Shown: positions 23,954-32,476 of the stretch, piece by piece
How positions within the stretch are numbered: the stretch's first letter is position 1
Layout: every line of letters begins with the position of its first letter
DNA from: Henriciella aquimarina
Lineage (GTDB): Bacteria > Pseudomonadota > Alphaproteobacteria > Caulobacterales > Hyphomonadaceae
DNA length: 40,593 nucleotides
Assembly: GCF_002088975.1 (NCBI RefSeq)
Contig: NZ_NCST01000003.1
Location: 1-40,593 of the forward strand
Direction of reading: 5' to 3'
Made by a program: the position numbers and the translations under genes
The notes under the pieces: model-generated
Database searches by the model: none
The model's input: only the letters and a program-made list of their open reading frames with translations
What the model was told of the DNA's origin: nothing

Positions 23954-25297
23954 TTACAGCACCTCGTTCAGCGCGTCGGCATAGGCCTTGATGTCGTCCT
24001 CGGTCGTGCACTCGGTGGCGCACGTGATGATGACATTGTCCATGCCCTTGCCCGGGAGGATGCGGGAGGCGCGCACGCCACCGATCACGCCAAGCTCGTC
24101 GAGCTGGGCGAGGATGGCCTCGGCATTGCCCGGCACGCGGAAGGCAAACTCGTTGAAGAAACGCGGGGTGAGGATCTCGACCCCGTCGACCTCTTCCAGC
24201 GCATCGGCGAGCGCGCAGGCCGCCTCATGGTTGAGCTCGGCCAATTGCGTGAAGCCCTTGTCGCCGAGCAGCGTCATGTGCGCGGTGAAGGCGAGCGTGC
24301 AGAGCCCGGCATTGGTGCAGATGTTGGACGTCGCCTTGTCGCGGCGGATATGCTGCTCGCGCGTCGACAGCGTCAGCACGAAGCCGCGCTGGCCGTCGGC
24401 ATCGACCGTTTCGCCGCACAGCCGGCCCGGCATGGAGCGGACATGTTTCTTCGTCGTCGCGAACAGGCCGACATAAGGCCCGCCAAAGTTCAGCGCATTG
24501 CCGATGGACTGGCCTTCGCCGACGGCGATGTCGGCGCCCATTTCACCGGGCGGCGTCACCAGGCCGAGCGAGACGGCTTCGGTGAAGACAGACACCATCA
24601 GCGCGCCATCGGCATGGGCGGCTTCGGAGACCGGCGAGAGATCTGTCACCGTGCCGAAGACGTTCGGGCTCTGGCCGATAACGCAGGCCGTCTTGTCGGT
24701 AACAGCGTCCTTGAGCGCCAGTTCGTCGTCCACGGCCGGCGGCAGCTGTACCACTTCGATGCCCTGGGCCTCGCAGACGGTGCGCGTGGCCGCGGCATAA
24801 TGCGGATGCAGGCCGCCCGAGAGCACGACGCGGCGGCGCTTGGTGACGCGGCACGCCATGATGGCGGCCTCGGCGCAGGCCGTCGAGCCGTCATACATGG
24901 AGGCATTGGCGACATCCATCGCCGTCATCGCGGCCACCTGGCTCTGGAATTCGAACAGGGTCTGCAGGGTGCCCTGTGCGATTTCCGGCTGGTACGGCGT
25001 GTACGTCGTCAGGAATTCCGAGCGCTGGATGATGTGGTCGACGCTGGCGGGCACATGGTGCTTGTAAGCCCCGCAGCCGACGAAGAAGCGACCATCGGAA
25101 GCGACGCGGTTCTTGCCCGCAAGGGCCGCCATATGCCGCTCGACGGCCAGCTCGCCCTGATGGTCGGGCAAGCCCGCCACCTTGCCGCCCAGACGGACGG
25201 CTTCGGGCACGTCGGCATAGAAGGCATCGACCGAGTCCGCGCCGATCGTGGCCAGCATGGCTTTACGGTCTTCGGGCGTGAGCGGCAGATATCGCAT
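23954..25297 (-). CDS. gcvPA: Glycine dehydrogenase (decarboxylating) subunit 1
   Basis: A 447-residue partner of GcvPB with the same PLP-transferase fold but without the catalytic lysine, as in known split P-proteins. The typical N-terminus [19 protein letters not shown] and the segment [13 protein letters not shown] are present. Its ATG overlaps the gcvH stop by one base (ATGA), indicating translational coupling. Confidence 0.95.
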   Translation of the reverse strand: MRYLPLTPEDRKAMLATIGADSVDAFYADVPEAVRLGGKVAGLPDHQGELAVERHMAALAGKNRVASDGRFFVGCGAYKHHVPASVDHIIQRSEFLTTYTPYQPEIAQGTLQTLFEFQSQVAAMTAMDVANASMYDGSTACAEAAIMACRVTKRRRVVLSGGLHPHYAAATRTVCEAQGIEVVQLPPAVDDELALKDAVTDKTACVIGQSPNVFGTVTDLSPVSEAAHADGALMVSVFTEAVSLGLVTPPGEMGADIAVGEGQSIGNALNFGGPYVGLFATTKKHVRSMPGRLCGETVDADGQRGFVLTLSTREQHIRRDKATSNICTNAGLCTLAFTAHMTLLGDKGFTQLAELNHEAACALADALEEVDGVEILTPRFFNEFAFRVPGNAEAILAQLDELGVIGGVRASRILPGKGMDNVIITCATECTTEDDIKAYADALNEVL

Positions 25298-25692
25298 CAG
25301 GCTTGTCCCTTGCAGAATTCGTAATAGGCATCCTTGTCCATCAGGCCCTTGGTCTCGGCGCCATCGGAGAATTTGATGACACAGAACCAGCCTTCGGTTT
25401 CAGGGTGCTCGTTGACCTTTTCCGGCGCGTCGGCGAGCTCGCCATTGGCGTCGATCACCTCGCCGGAGAGCGGCGCGTAGACGTCGGAAGCGGCTTTCAC
25501 GCTTTCCACGACGGCCATCTCGTCGCCCTTCTTCACGGTCTTGCCGACCTCGGGTGTCTCGACAAAAACGACATCGCCGAGCTGGTCGGCGGCGTATTTC
25601 GTGATGCCCACCGTGGCGAGATCGCCGTGGACGGTCACCCACTCATGATCTTCGGTGTAGAAGGTGACTTGCTGGGTAAAATGTTGCGTCAT
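25297..25692 (-). CDS. gcvH: Glycine cleavage system H protein
   Basis: A 131-residue lipoyl carrier. The lipoylated lysine is K66 in [15 protein letters not shown]. It ferries the aminomethyl group from the P protein to GcvT and is reoxidised by the L protein (lipoamide dehydrogenase, not in the window). The ATG at 25692 has GAGGA 8 bases upstream; an ORF start at 25707 is less likely because it overlaps the gcvT stop. Confidence 0.96.
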   Translation of the reverse strand: MTQHFTQQVTFYTEDHEWVTVHGDLATVGITKYAADQLGDVVFVETPEVGKTVKKGDEMAVVESVKAASDVYAPLSGEVIDANGELADAPEKVNEHPETEGWFCVIKFSDGAETKGLMDKDAYYEFCKGQA

Positions 25693-25703
25693 CTGGCTGG
25701 TCC

Positions 25704-26858
25704 TCAACGTTTGTAATTGTGTTCGACAAAGGGGAGCGCGGCGACTTCACCGGCGCGCGGTTTCCCTCTCACCATAAGCTCGACAGGGGTGCCCGGTTCC
25801 GCGAGATCGGCGCGGACATAGCCCATGGCCACCGGGCCATCGACGCTCGGCCCGAAGCCGCCGGACGTGACGACGCCGACAGGCTCGCCCTTCACATGGA
25901 TCTCGGTGCCTTCGCGGGCCGGGGCGCGTTCGAGCGGGCGGATGCCGACGCGCTTTTCCTTCGGCCCGTTGGAGAGGGCTTCGAGCACGATTTCCGCGCC
26001 CGGGAAGTCGGCGCGTTCGCGGCGCGATTTCTGGATCACCCATTGCAGGTCGGCCTCAACCGGATTGCGCGTCTCGTCCATGTCATGGCCATAGAGGCAG
26101 AGCCCGGCTTCCAGGCGCAAGCTGTCGCGCGCGCCGAGACCGATGGGTTTGACGCGCTCATCCTCGATCAGCTTGACCGCAAGACTGTGGCCGGCATCGG
26201 CCGGGATCATGATCTCGAAGCCGTCCTCACCGGTATAACCGCAGCGGCTGACGATGCATTCGCCCCCGTCCCAGGCGGCCAGCATGCAGCGCATGAATTT
26301 GAGATCCTCGCAGCCGGGAAAATAGCTTTCCAGCACCTCGGCCGCCTTCGGCCCCTGCAGCGCCATCAGCACGCCATTGTCGGCGCGCTGGAGCACCGCG
26401 CGGCCCTTCAGCTTTTCTTCGAAGAGCGCCCAGTCCTGCTCTTTCACCGCGCCGTTGACGACGATGTAGAGCCGGCCGTTCTGATGCTCGTCCGGCAGGC
26501 GGGTGATGATCAGGTCATCCAGGATGCCGGCATTCTCGTTCAGCAGCACCGACAGGCGCGCCTGGCCGGGCTTCAGCGTGGAGATGGCGCTCGGCACCAG
26601 TTCCTCGATCAGCGCGGCAATCTTGTCATGGGCTTCGGCCTTGTCGCTGACACCTTCGGCCAGCGTCAGGAAGCACGGGCCCATATGCGAGACATCGAAC
26701 AGGCCGGCCTGTGTGCGCGTCCAGAGATGTTCGGGTTTCACGCCCTCGAACTGCACCGGCATGTCATAGCCGGCGAACGGGACCATTTTCGCACCCAGCG
26801 AAACATGGAGCCCGTGCAGCGGGGTCTTTTTGAGATCGTCTGTTATCTGGTCCGCCAT
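25704..26858 (-). CDS. gcvT: Glycine cleavage system aminomethyltransferase (T protein)
   Basis: A 384-residue tetrahydrofolate-dependent enzyme that releases ammonia from the aminomethyl carried by GcvH and makes 5,10-methylene-THF. Family segments include [26 protein letters not shown] and [15 protein letters not shown]. It is the first gene of the gcvT-H-PA-PB operon, preceded by a tandem glycine riboswitch. The GAGAGG ribosome site lies directly before the ATG and within reach of the riboswitch expression platform. Confidence 0.96.
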   Translation of the reverse strand: MADQITDDLKKTPLHGLHVSLGAKMVPFAGYDMPVQFEGVKPEHLWTRTQAGLFDVSHMGPCFLTLAEGVSDKAEAHDKIAALIEELVPSAISTLKPGQARLSVLLNENAGILDDLIITRLPDEHQNGRLYIVVNGAVKEQDWALFEEKLKGRAVLQRADNGVLMALQGPKAAEVLESYFPGCEDLKFMRCMLAAWDGGECIVSRCGYTGEDGFEIMIPADAGHSLAVKLIEDERVKPIGLGARDSLRLEAGLCLYGHDMDETRNPVEADLQWVIQKSRRERADFPGAEIVLEALSNGPKEKRVGIRPLERAPAREGTEIHVKGEPVGVVTSGGFGPSVDGPVAMGYVRADLAEPGTPVELMVRGKPRAGEVAALPFVEHNYKR

Positions 26859-26907
26859 GGCGCCTCTCGGGGATCAACGGCCACCAGCCCTCGCCTATCG
26901 AGGAAGT

Positions 26908-27138
26908 GACCGCCCCCGCTGTCTCGGCGCCTGAGAGATTCCGTCCTTCAACCTTGCCCGGTCATTGGGGCGTTGAAAGAACTTGCTCCTTCGGCGAGGC
27001 CTGCGATGCGAAACATGACCCGCATCTGCCTCTTTCCAGCGTTTTGTACTCTCTCCCGGTCCTTCTGCCTGAGCGTTTCCGGGGCGGTTGCGCCTTCGGC
27101 GGCGGGCGTTTGACGGCCCACTCTCTCCCGGGGAGATG
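26908..27138 (-). promoter_or_regulatory. Tandem glycine riboswitch upstream of gcvT
   Basis: Two consecutive glycine aptamers are visible on the reverse strand. Aptamer 1 starts with GGGAGAGAGTGGG (~27129), contains GCCGCCGAAGGCGCAACCG and ends with GGAAACGCTCAGGCAGAAGGACCG. Aptamer 2 begins with the next GGGAGAG (~27056), holds CCTCGCCGAAGGAGCAAGT and a longer P3 arm, and ends with AATCTCTCAGGCGCCGAGACAG (~26920). These are the hallmark blocks of the family. After aptamer 2, a short hairpin CCTCG-ATAGG-CGAGG and a GGCGCC repeat near the ribosome site may act in switching. In known cases glycine activates gcv expression. Most of the 369 bases between gcvT and the next gene are this leader. 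Confidence 0.93.
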
Positions 27139-27152
27139 CGTTACTGACACCA

Positions 27153-27181
27153 TATCTATTTTGGAATCGCGCTTTCGGCAA
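27153..27181 (-). promoter_or_regulatory. Sigma-70-type promoter of the gcv riboswitch transcript
   Basis: Read on the reverse strand: TTGCCG (-35, 27181-27176), a 17-base spacer, TAGATA (-10, 27158-27153). Transcription would begin near 27146, just before the first aptamer. A GANTC site (GAATC on the forward strand, 27164-27168) falls inside the spacer. Confidence 0.7.
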
Positions 27182-27227
27182 GGCAAAGTCTTGATCCCGG
27201 CTGCGAGAGACCGGCTTTGCCCAAAGC

Positions 27228-28427
27228 CTATTCGGTCAGTGAAAGGTTTGTGAGCTGGCTCGCAATGGCCTTGTAGGCGGCATTGAGCTCGTCGCCATCC
27301 TCGGCCTCGAAATAGCGATCGGCGTCGCCGGCACAGGCCTTCAGCGTGTCCTGTGCACTCTTGGGTGCATCGAAAGCGACGGCATAGACGAGAATGTCGC
27401 TGCCGCGCATTTCCTCGCAGAGCTTCTTTGCCTGACTCGAACTGTCGCCGAGCGACCATACATAGGCCGTGTTGAACACCCCATCGGTCATCAGGACGAC
27501 AGCCTTCTTGGTGTTCGGCGCGCCATAGGCGTGCGGGCGCGAAGCGGCCGGCCAGATATCGGCCCACTCCGGCGAAATGAGATACCAGGCCCAGGCGACG
27601 CCCAGATGACCGGCGGTGTTGCCACCGGCCGTCAACGTGTCGATCCCGGCCTTCAGCGCGGCGGCGTCCGAGGTGAGCGGCTCGATCGACGAGCTCGGGC
27701 ACGACCAGGCATCAAGGCCGAGCCATGTACCAAGCCCCGGGGCGTCATCGCTCCAGGCCGCACTGCCCGCCCGTTCGGAAACGCAGGTCTTCGCCGGCAT
27801 CCAGGAGGGCAGCTTCATGACCTTTTCGGCATACTCACCGGCATTGACCGAGGTCGCATAGGTGTTGAAGGCGACGCGGACGCGGTCACCGGTCGTGTCA
27901 TTGATTAGCAGGTCGATGGCATCGCTGGCAGAGGTCTTGAGCGCATTCAATTTGCTGCCCTTCATCGAGCCGGAAACGTCCAGCATGAAGGCGACATCGA
28001 GCTCGGTGATCGCCGCACGCGCCATGGCATGGTCCTCGAAAGAGACCGCATCGCGTCCGATCAGCGACGCAAAGGTCGTCTCGACATCGCAGCCGGAGGC
28101 GACCTTCACGCGGCCCCCGTCCCGGTCGATGGTAACCGTCGGATCGGCGCAGTGCACATCGGTATTGGCGGTCAGCATGTCGGCGGCAAAGGCCGAGACT
28201 GCGACGGCCCGGATCTCCTCGTCACTGGCCGAGGCATTCTCGAGCGTCTTGGCGGCGGCCAGCGCGGCGGCATCGAGCGAAGCCTGGAGCCGTGTCTCGG
28301 CCGTCACCGTACGCTGCATGTCCAACGCGAACCCGGCCACCAGAAAGATCGCCACCGCCACAAGCGCGAAGATGGCAGCCGCGACGCCCTTTTCGTCGCG
28401 GCGGAAATCCCGAATGAAGTCCCACAT
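27228..28427 (-). CDS. Tad-type (TadG-like) pilus-associated VWA-domain protein
   Basis: A 399-residue secreted or membrane-anchored protein. Residues 11-36 (DEKGVAAAIFALVAVAIFLVAG and on) form the TadE/TadG-like N-terminus with a single membrane helix. A von Willebrand factor A domain follows, with the MIDAS motif DVSGSM at 150-155 and further MIDAS residues expected near TAGG and LMTDG. A TadG-like pseudopilin domain fused to VWA is common in alphaproteobacteria. The ATG at 28427 is used because a GTG start at 28457 would sit in the likely 5' leader. It stands alone, without tad assembly genes nearby. A sigma-54-type promoter lies 41 bases upstream of the start. Confidence 0.85.
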   Translation of the reverse strand: MWDFIRDFRRDEKGVAAAIFALVAVAIFLVAGFALDMQRTVTAETRLQASLDAAALAAAKTLENASASDEEIRAVAVSAFAADMLTANTDVHCADPTVTIDRDGGRVKVASGCDVETTFASLIGRDAVSFEDHAMARAAITELDVAFMLDVSGSMKGSKLNALKTSASDAIDLLINDTTGDRVRVAFNTYATSVNAGEYAEKVMKLPSWMPAKTCVSERAGSAAWSDDAPGLGTWLGLDAWSCPSSSIEPLTSDAAALKAGIDTLTAGGNTAGHLGVAWAWYLISPEWADIWPAASRPHAYGAPNTKKAVVLMTDGVFNTAYVWSLGDSSSQAKKLCEEMRGSDILVYAVAFDAPKSAQDTLKACAGDADRYFEAEDGDELNAAYKAIASQLTNLSLTE

Positions 28428-28478
28428 CGATTTGCCCCGTCCCAAAACCGGCCACACAGCGGCCTTTCCCGGAACAAG

Positions 28479-28495
28479 AGCAAACCTTGTGCCAA
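28479..28495 (-). promoter_or_regulatory. Sigma-54 (RpoN) promoter for the TadG-like gene
   Basis: On the reverse strand TTGGCACAAGGTTTGCT matches the sigma-54 consensus YTGGCACG-N4-TTGCW with one mismatch (A for G after CAC) and the correct 12-base distance between the GG (-24) and GC (-12) dinucleotides. The inferred start is near 28468, 41 bases before the gene's ATG. Confidence 0.65.
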
Positions 28496-28514
28496 TTTCG
28501 CCTGATGCGCGAGT

Positions 28515-29825
28515 TTACCGGATTGCGAAGTCGAAGGGCTCGTTGCGGTTCTTGCCCTTGTTGGGGCCCATGAAGCCGAACAGGTGGCCGGCGACCTTGC
28601 GCATCTGGATCTCCTCGGAGCCTTCGGTGATCCGGTAGCGGCGGTGATGGCGGTAGATGTGCTCGAACGGCTTGTGGCGCGAATAGCCCATGCCGCCATG
28701 CACCTGCATCGCCCGGTCGGCCGCGTCGCAGCAGAGGCGGTTGGCGTAATAGTTACACATCGACACCTTGTCGGAGAGATAGATGGCGACATCCGGCTTC
28801 GACATCTGGTCGATCTGCCAGGCCGTCTTGAAGATCAGGAGGCGCAGCATCTCCGCCTGGGTCGCCAGTTCGACGAGCGGGAACTGGATGCCCTGATTGT
28901 GCGACAGCGCCTTGCCGAAGGGCCGGCGTTCATTGGCATAGTTGATCGCCTCGGTGATGCAGAACATCGCCGCCCCGCAGGAGCTTGCCGCCTGGCGGAT
29001 GCGATTTTCGTGAACGAAGTGCTGGGCAAGCGCGAGGCCGCCTTCCGGCGGGCCGAAGACGGCATCTTCCGGCACCCAGAGATCCTTGATGCGAAACCGG
29101 CAATGGTCGGTCGGCATGTTGAAGGTCCACATATACTCGTCGATCTCGATGGCCGGGTCACGGGCCGGCACGATCAGGCATGTGATGCCCTTCGCGTCGC
29201 CATCCTCGCCGCTGGTGCGGCAGAACAGCATGATGTGGGAGGCGACGTGCATGCCGGTGATCCACATCTTCTCGCCATTGATCAGCCAGCCATCCCGGCC
29301 GTCTTTCTTGGCCCGCTGCGCGCGGGTTTCCATATGCGTGGCGTCGGAGCCGTGATTGGGCTCGGTCAGGCCGAAGCAGGCCTTGAACTCGCCCTTCAGC
29401 GCGGCCTCGGCGAGGTGTTTCTGGTCATCGCGGGCAAAGTCGCGCAGCATCAGGATCTGCGGGAAATTGCCGACAATGGAGTGCTCGTTCTGCAGGTCAT
29501 TGTGCAGGCCGAGCCCCATGCGGGCGAAGTGTTCGCGGATGACAGCCATGCCGAGATTGGTGCCATCCTGGCCGCCGAATTCCTTCGGCAGCGCATAGCG
29601 AAGATGACCGGCCTCGTCGGCGAGCTTCTTGGCCTCGGTCAGCAGCTCTTCCCATTCCGGGCGCGGCATGCCGCCATTCTCGAAGTCGGTCCGCGCCCAT
29701 TCGCGCCGATGGTCGAAGAAGCGGATATTGTCGTCCTTCTGCTCGAGCGGCTTGATCTTCTCTTCGATGAAATTGTCGAGCACGACCAGATAGTCGGCGA
29801 TCTCCTTGGGGATGTTGAAATCCAT
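28515..29825 (-). CDS. Acyl-CoA dehydrogenase family protein (ACAD10/11-like)
   Basis: A 436-residue FAD enzyme that introduces a double bond into acyl-CoA and reduces ETF. Family motifs are FGLTEPNHGSDATHMETRA (FAD/substrate loop), WITGMHVASHIMLF, and the C-terminal MQVHGGMGYSRHKPFEHIYRHH plus RITEGSEEIQ. The latter is the ACAD10/11-type ending rather than that of short-chain dehydrogenases. It starts at ATG 29825 and stands alone. The window also has ETF-QO and a thiolase that could serve the same pathway. Confidence 0.9.
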   Translation of the reverse strand: MDFNIPKEIADYLVVLDNFIEEKIKPLEQKDDNIRFFDHRREWARTDFENGGMPRPEWEELLTEAKKLADEAGHLRYALPKEFGGQDGTNLGMAVIREHFARMGLGLHNDLQNEHSIVGNFPQILMLRDFARDDQKHLAEAALKGEFKACFGLTEPNHGSDATHMETRAQRAKKDGRDGWLINGEKMWITGMHVASHIMLFCRTSGEDGDAKGITCLIVPARDPAIEIDEYMWTFNMPTDHCRFRIKDLWVPEDAVFGPPEGGLALAQHFVHENRIRQAASSCGAAMFCITEAINYANERRPFGKALSHNQGIQFPLVELATQAEMLRLLIFKTAWQIDQMSKPDVAIYLSDKVSMCNYYANRLCCDAADRAMQVHGGMGYSRHKPFEHIYRHHRRYRITEGSEEIQMRKVAGHLFGFMGPNKGKNRNEPFDFAIR

Positions 29826-29998
29826 GGGCGGCCTCCCTTTTTGTCCTTTGAGGATGCTGTCTTGTCCTTGCAGGCGAGGATACCGGGCAGCCGGAGCGCT
29901 TCAATCAGCGCCGTTGCGTCAAGCGGACAAAGTTTTTTCGCCCCGCGCCATCAGGCCGACGCCGGAAAAGCTATAGAAATTTTCTTAACACTGAACGA

Positions 29999-30026
29999 TT
30001 GACAAATTATTCAGCACTCATAGAAT
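29999..30026 (+). promoter_or_regulatory. Sigma-70-type promoter of the CC_3452-family gene
   Basis: TTGACA (29999-30004), a 16-base spacer, TAGAAT (30021-30026), an unusually good match for this GC-rich genome. It lies in the 266-base gap between the acyl-CoA dehydrogenase and the next gene, about 65 bases before its ATG. Nothing else was recognised in the gap. Confidence 0.7.
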
Positions 30027-30091
30027 GAGAGTGTGGCCAAAGACAAGATGAACACGCCACGCCAAAAGCCTGTAAGAGAAGGTTTCCTCCC

Positions 30092-30394
30092 ATGTCCCGT
30101 TTCCTCCCCCTCATGGCGGCTGCCGCCGTCTTCACCCTGCCGGCCCTGGCCGGCACGAATTTCACCGCCAAGCTTGCCCAGCCCCAGGACTCCTCGGAGC
30201 GCATCATCGCCGCCAAGGCCCTGTGGGACTGCAATCAGGATACTTGCGTGGCGGAACTGAACCGCCGCACCGTCACGGTGCGGACCTGCAAGAAGGTCGC
30301 CTCGGAAGTTGGCGAGCTTGCTGGCTTCAGCAATGACAAGGAAAGCCTTTCGGCGGAAGACCTTGCCGAGTGCAACAAGTCAGCGAAACGATAA
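30092..30394 (+). CDS. CC_3452-family small exported protein
   Basis: A 100-residue secreted protein with a Sec signal (MSRFLPLMAAAAVFTLPALA). The mature part matches the CC_3452 family of unknown function seen in Caulobacterales and Sphingomonadales: KLAQP near the N-terminus, a LWDC-x4-CVAE Cys pair, then a TCKKVASEVG and LAECN Cys pair, suggesting two disulfides in the periplasm. A strong promoter precedes it, and a clean terminator follows, so it is probably made abundantly from a single-gene transcript. Confidence 0.83.
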   Translation: MSRFLPLMAAAAVFTLPALAGTNFTAKLAQPQDSSERIIAAKALWDCNQDTCVAELNRRTVTVRTCKKVASEVGELAGFSNDKESLSAEDLAECNKSAKR

Positions 30395-30425
30395 GTGAAC
30401 TTTCGTCTCACTCTCTGAACACTCC

Positions 30426-30458
30426 GGCCGTTCTTCACTCATGAGAACGGCCTTTTTT
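30426..30458 (+). terminator. Rho-independent terminator after the CC_3452-family gene
   Basis: A perfect 9-bp stem GGCCGTTCT/AGAACGGCC with a 9-base loop, followed by TTTTTT. Confidence 0.9.
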
Positions 30459-30497
30459 CTTGGCAACCCGGTTTAGCGCAGGGTCGGGCCGCGCCGG

Positions 30498-30890
30498 CTA
30501 CAGCCCGGATTCGACCGGCTCCCAGAGTTCGACCTTGCGCCCGTCCGGGTCCATGATCCAGGCGAACTTGCCATAGTCATAGGTTTCGCGCGGCTGGGTC
30601 TGCGCCACCCCGGCCGCTTCGATGCGGTTCAGGACCGCCTCCAGATCGTCGACCATGAGGTTGAACATGGTGTCGTGATTGGACGGCTTGAAATAGTCGC
30701 TCCCGGCCTGGAAGGGCGCAAACACGGTACGCGCGCCGGTCGGATAGGCACTGGCCGAGGCTTCATGCAGGAAGTCGAAGCCGCCATATTCATTCATCCC
30801 GACCCCCAGCACATCGCGATACCAGGCGGTCGTCGCGTCCGGGTCCTCGCACAGGAAGAAAATGCCACCGACACCAATGATATTGGACAT
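30498..30890 (-). CDS. VOC (glyoxalase/bleomycin resistance) family protein
   Basis: A 130-residue VOC-superfamily protein. The two beta-alpha-beta-beta-beta modules are recognisable: IIGVGGIFFLCEDPDATTAWYRDVLGV at the start and the second half with MVDDLEAVLNRIEAAGV and the C-terminal FAWIMDPDGRKVELWEP, where the Glu is a typical metal ligand. Substrate unknown. It starts at ATG 30890 with AAAGGA upstream. It is divergent from the DUF6152 gene. Confidence 0.87.
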   Translation of the reverse strand: MSNIIGVGGIFFLCEDPDATTAWYRDVLGVGMNEYGGFDFLHEASASAYPTGARTVFAPFQAGSDYFKPSNHDTMFNLMVDDLEAVLNRIEAAGVAQTQPRETYDYGKFAWIMDPDGRKVELWEPVESGL

Positions 30891-30993
30891 GACGTCCTTT
30901 CCCCTCTCCAGTTGAAAAAAGAATGTGCGTCAAAAATCGGAAATGCGCCAGCCATCTTCGAAAGCGGATTGTCCAGACGGCCTCGGGCGAAGT

Positions 30994-31019
30994 GGAACCG
31001 GCCTGCCGAGGCAGGCGTT
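30994..31019 (+). promoter_or_regulatory. EcfG-type general stress promoter of the DUF6152-DUF6644 pair
   Basis: GGAAC (30994-30998), 17 bases, CGTT (31016-31019): an exact match to GGAAC-N16/17-CGTT. The ATG lies 29 bases further on. The spacer holds a 7-bp inverted repeat, GCCTGCC-GA-GGCAGGC (31001-31016), which overlaps the -10 by one base. Confidence 0.72.
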
Positions 31020-31037
31020 TGCTCAGTAACTGAGCAA
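31019..31037. promoter_or_regulatory. 19-bp palindrome at the expected transcription start (candidate operator)
   Basis: TTGCTCAGTAACTGAGCAA: a perfect 9-bp inverted repeat around one central base, directly downstream of the EcfG -10 element and before the ribosome site AAGGA. It could be a repressor operator or a 5' mRNA hairpin. Confidence 0.5.
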
Positions 31038-31048
31038 GGATATCCCCG

Positions 31049-31432
31049 ATGAAACCGAACGCCCTTTCCCACTTCCGCGCCCTCATCGCCGGTGCGGCCA
31101 CCGCCACCCTCTTCGCCGCCCCCGCGCTCGCCCACCATGGCTGGTCCTGGACGACTGGAGAGAACATGGACGTGACCGGGACCGTCACGGAAGCCAGCCT
31201 CGGCAATCCTCATGGAGAACTGAAACTCGATGTCGATGGCGAGATCTGGACGATTGAAGTCGGTCAGCCCTGGCGCAATGACCGCGCCGGCCTGACGGAC
31301 GAAGACTATGCCCCCGGCAGCGAGCTGCGCATTGTCGGCGAACCGTCCAGCCAGGAAGGCGAGCGCCTCCTGAAGGCAGAACGGGTCTTCATCGACGGCA
31401 AAGAGCATGCGCTCTATCCCGACCGCGACTGA
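31049..31432 (+). CDS. DUF6152-family exported protein
   Basis: A 127-residue periplasmic protein with a Sec signal ending APALAHHG. The mature part carries the DUF6152 pattern: HHGWSW at the new N-terminus, GTVTEASLGNPHGELKLDVDG, W-x-IEVG-PWRNDRAGL, and a G-x-ELRIVGEPS block. The His-rich new N-terminus could bind copper, which is an inference. It is followed 12 bases later by a DUF6644-like membrane protein; DUF6152 and DUF6644 genes frequently occur side by side. The upstream EcfG-type promoter suggests stress control. Confidence 0.85.
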   Translation: MKPNALSHFRALIAGAATATLFAAPALAHHGWSWTTGENMDVTGTVTEASLGNPHGELKLDVDGEIWTIEVGQPWRNDRAGLTDEDYAPGSELRIVGEPSSQEGERLLKAERVFIDGKEHALYPDRD

Positions 31433-31444
31433 CACTCCGTCAGC

Positions 31445-31909
31445 GTGAACGCCCTTTTCGAACTCATCGCACAGACGCCGGTCGCAGATTACATGCGCGG
31501 CTCGCGCTGGGGATATGCCGCAGCCAGCACGGCACACGTTCTCGGCATCAGCCTGATCGTTGGCGCCATCGTCCCGCTCGACCTGAGACTGCTCGGCATG
31601 TGGAAACGGGCGCCGCTTGAGCCGCTCACACATGTGCTGCCGCAGGTTGCCATGGCCGGGCTGTGCCTTGCCGTGATCACCGGCTTTTTCCTGTTCTCGG
31701 TTCGCCCCGCCGAATACGCCGCCAATCCGGCCTTCCAGATCAAACTCTTTTTTGTGGCTCTGGGGACGGGCATCGCGCTTGGCGCTCAATGGGCCGGCAT
31801 CCTTAAGCGTGAACAGGGCCCTGCGCGCACACTGCTCGGCGCGGCATCGCTCGGTTGCTGGGTAGCGGCCCTTATCTGTGGCCGCCTGATTGCGTTTACC
31901 GGGACCTGA
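31445..31909 (+). CDS. DUF6644-like membrane protein (GTG start)
   Basis: A 154-residue protein with about four membrane segments. The conserved features are STAHVLGISLIVGAIVPLDLRLLG (a likely membrane His near residue 32) and ANPAFQIKLFFVALG. These fit the DUF6644 family, usual neighbour of DUF6152. The start is GTG at 31445. The CTGAC-ACTCC-GTCAG repeat in front could fold. Its end overlaps the convergent DinB gene by 14 bases. Confidence 0.75.
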   Translation: MNALFELIAQTPVADYMRGSRWGYAAASTAHVLGISLIVGAIVPLDLRLLGMWKRAPLEPLTHVLPQVAMAGLCLAVITGFFLFSVRPAEYAANPAFQIKLFFVALGTGIALGAQWAGILKREQGPARTLLGAASLGCWVAALICGRLIAFTGT

Positions 31910-32414
31910 AGGTCTCGTCCTTCATCAGGAAGATGTCGGTATCGTCCGGCTTTGCCCCTGCCGCGGTCAGCATGGCATGGACCTGGCCGCGATGATGCGT
32001 CTGATGGTTGAAGATATGCGTGACCAGCAGCCAGACCGGCTTTGACACTTCAGCCTGTGCGGCGCCTGAAAACCAGGTGAGATCAGAGGCGAGCGTTGTC
32101 TCGTCCAGGCTGTCGGCCCAGGTCAGGACGGTCTCGTCCATCGCCTGGCGGGCCGCCTTCATCCCGGTCCAGTCGGCATGGAAGGCCGGCGAGTCCGCAA
32201 TACCCACATCCGGTGCCTCGCAGGCGCCGAAGCGCGACAGCCAGATCTGGTCGGCCCAGAGAATGTGCGACAGCGTCTCGTGAATGGAGCGGAAGAAGCC
32301 GCCCCGGTCCTTGCGCCGCCCGGCATCGGACAGGGTATCGGCAGCCTCGTAGAGACTGGTGTTCTGCCAGCGATTATAGCGCGCCATGAGACGCGGATGC
32401 TCGACCCCGATCAT
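31896..32414 (-). CDS. DinB-family protein
   Basis: A 172-residue four-helix-bundle protein of the DinB superfamily, which bind a metal with three His. Candidate ligands are the His in SIHETLSHILWAD and HIFNHQTHHRGQVH. Similar proteins serve as thiol transferases or have unknown roles; the name comes from Bacillus and does not mean a DNA polymerase. The ATG at 32414 is chosen from the family's N-terminus (HPRLMARYNRWQN). DUF4112 lies 62 bases upstream in the same direction. Confidence 0.87.
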   Translation of the reverse strand: MIGVEHPRLMARYNRWQNTSLYEAADTLSDAGRRKDRGGFFRSIHETLSHILWADQIWLSRFGACEAPDVGIADSPAFHADWTGMKAARQAMDETVLTWADSLDETTLASDLTWFSGAAQAEVSKPVWLLVTHIFNHQTHHRGQVHAMLTAAGAKPDDTDIFLMKDETFRSR

Positions 32415-32476
32415 GGAAAATCCCCTCGATAGACCGGCCCCGAATTTAAGAGACCGAGGACCGCTCCGCCAGCCCC

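Noticed and set aside
22604..26909. Long forward frames opposite gcvPB, gcvPA and gcvT
   Set aside because: All are antisense shadows of the conserved operon, which has its own promoter, riboswitch and terminator.
27210..27230. Small inverted repeat GGCTTT/AAAGCC across the TadG-like stop codon
   Set aside because: The stem is only 6 bp without a T-tract; no role can be supported.
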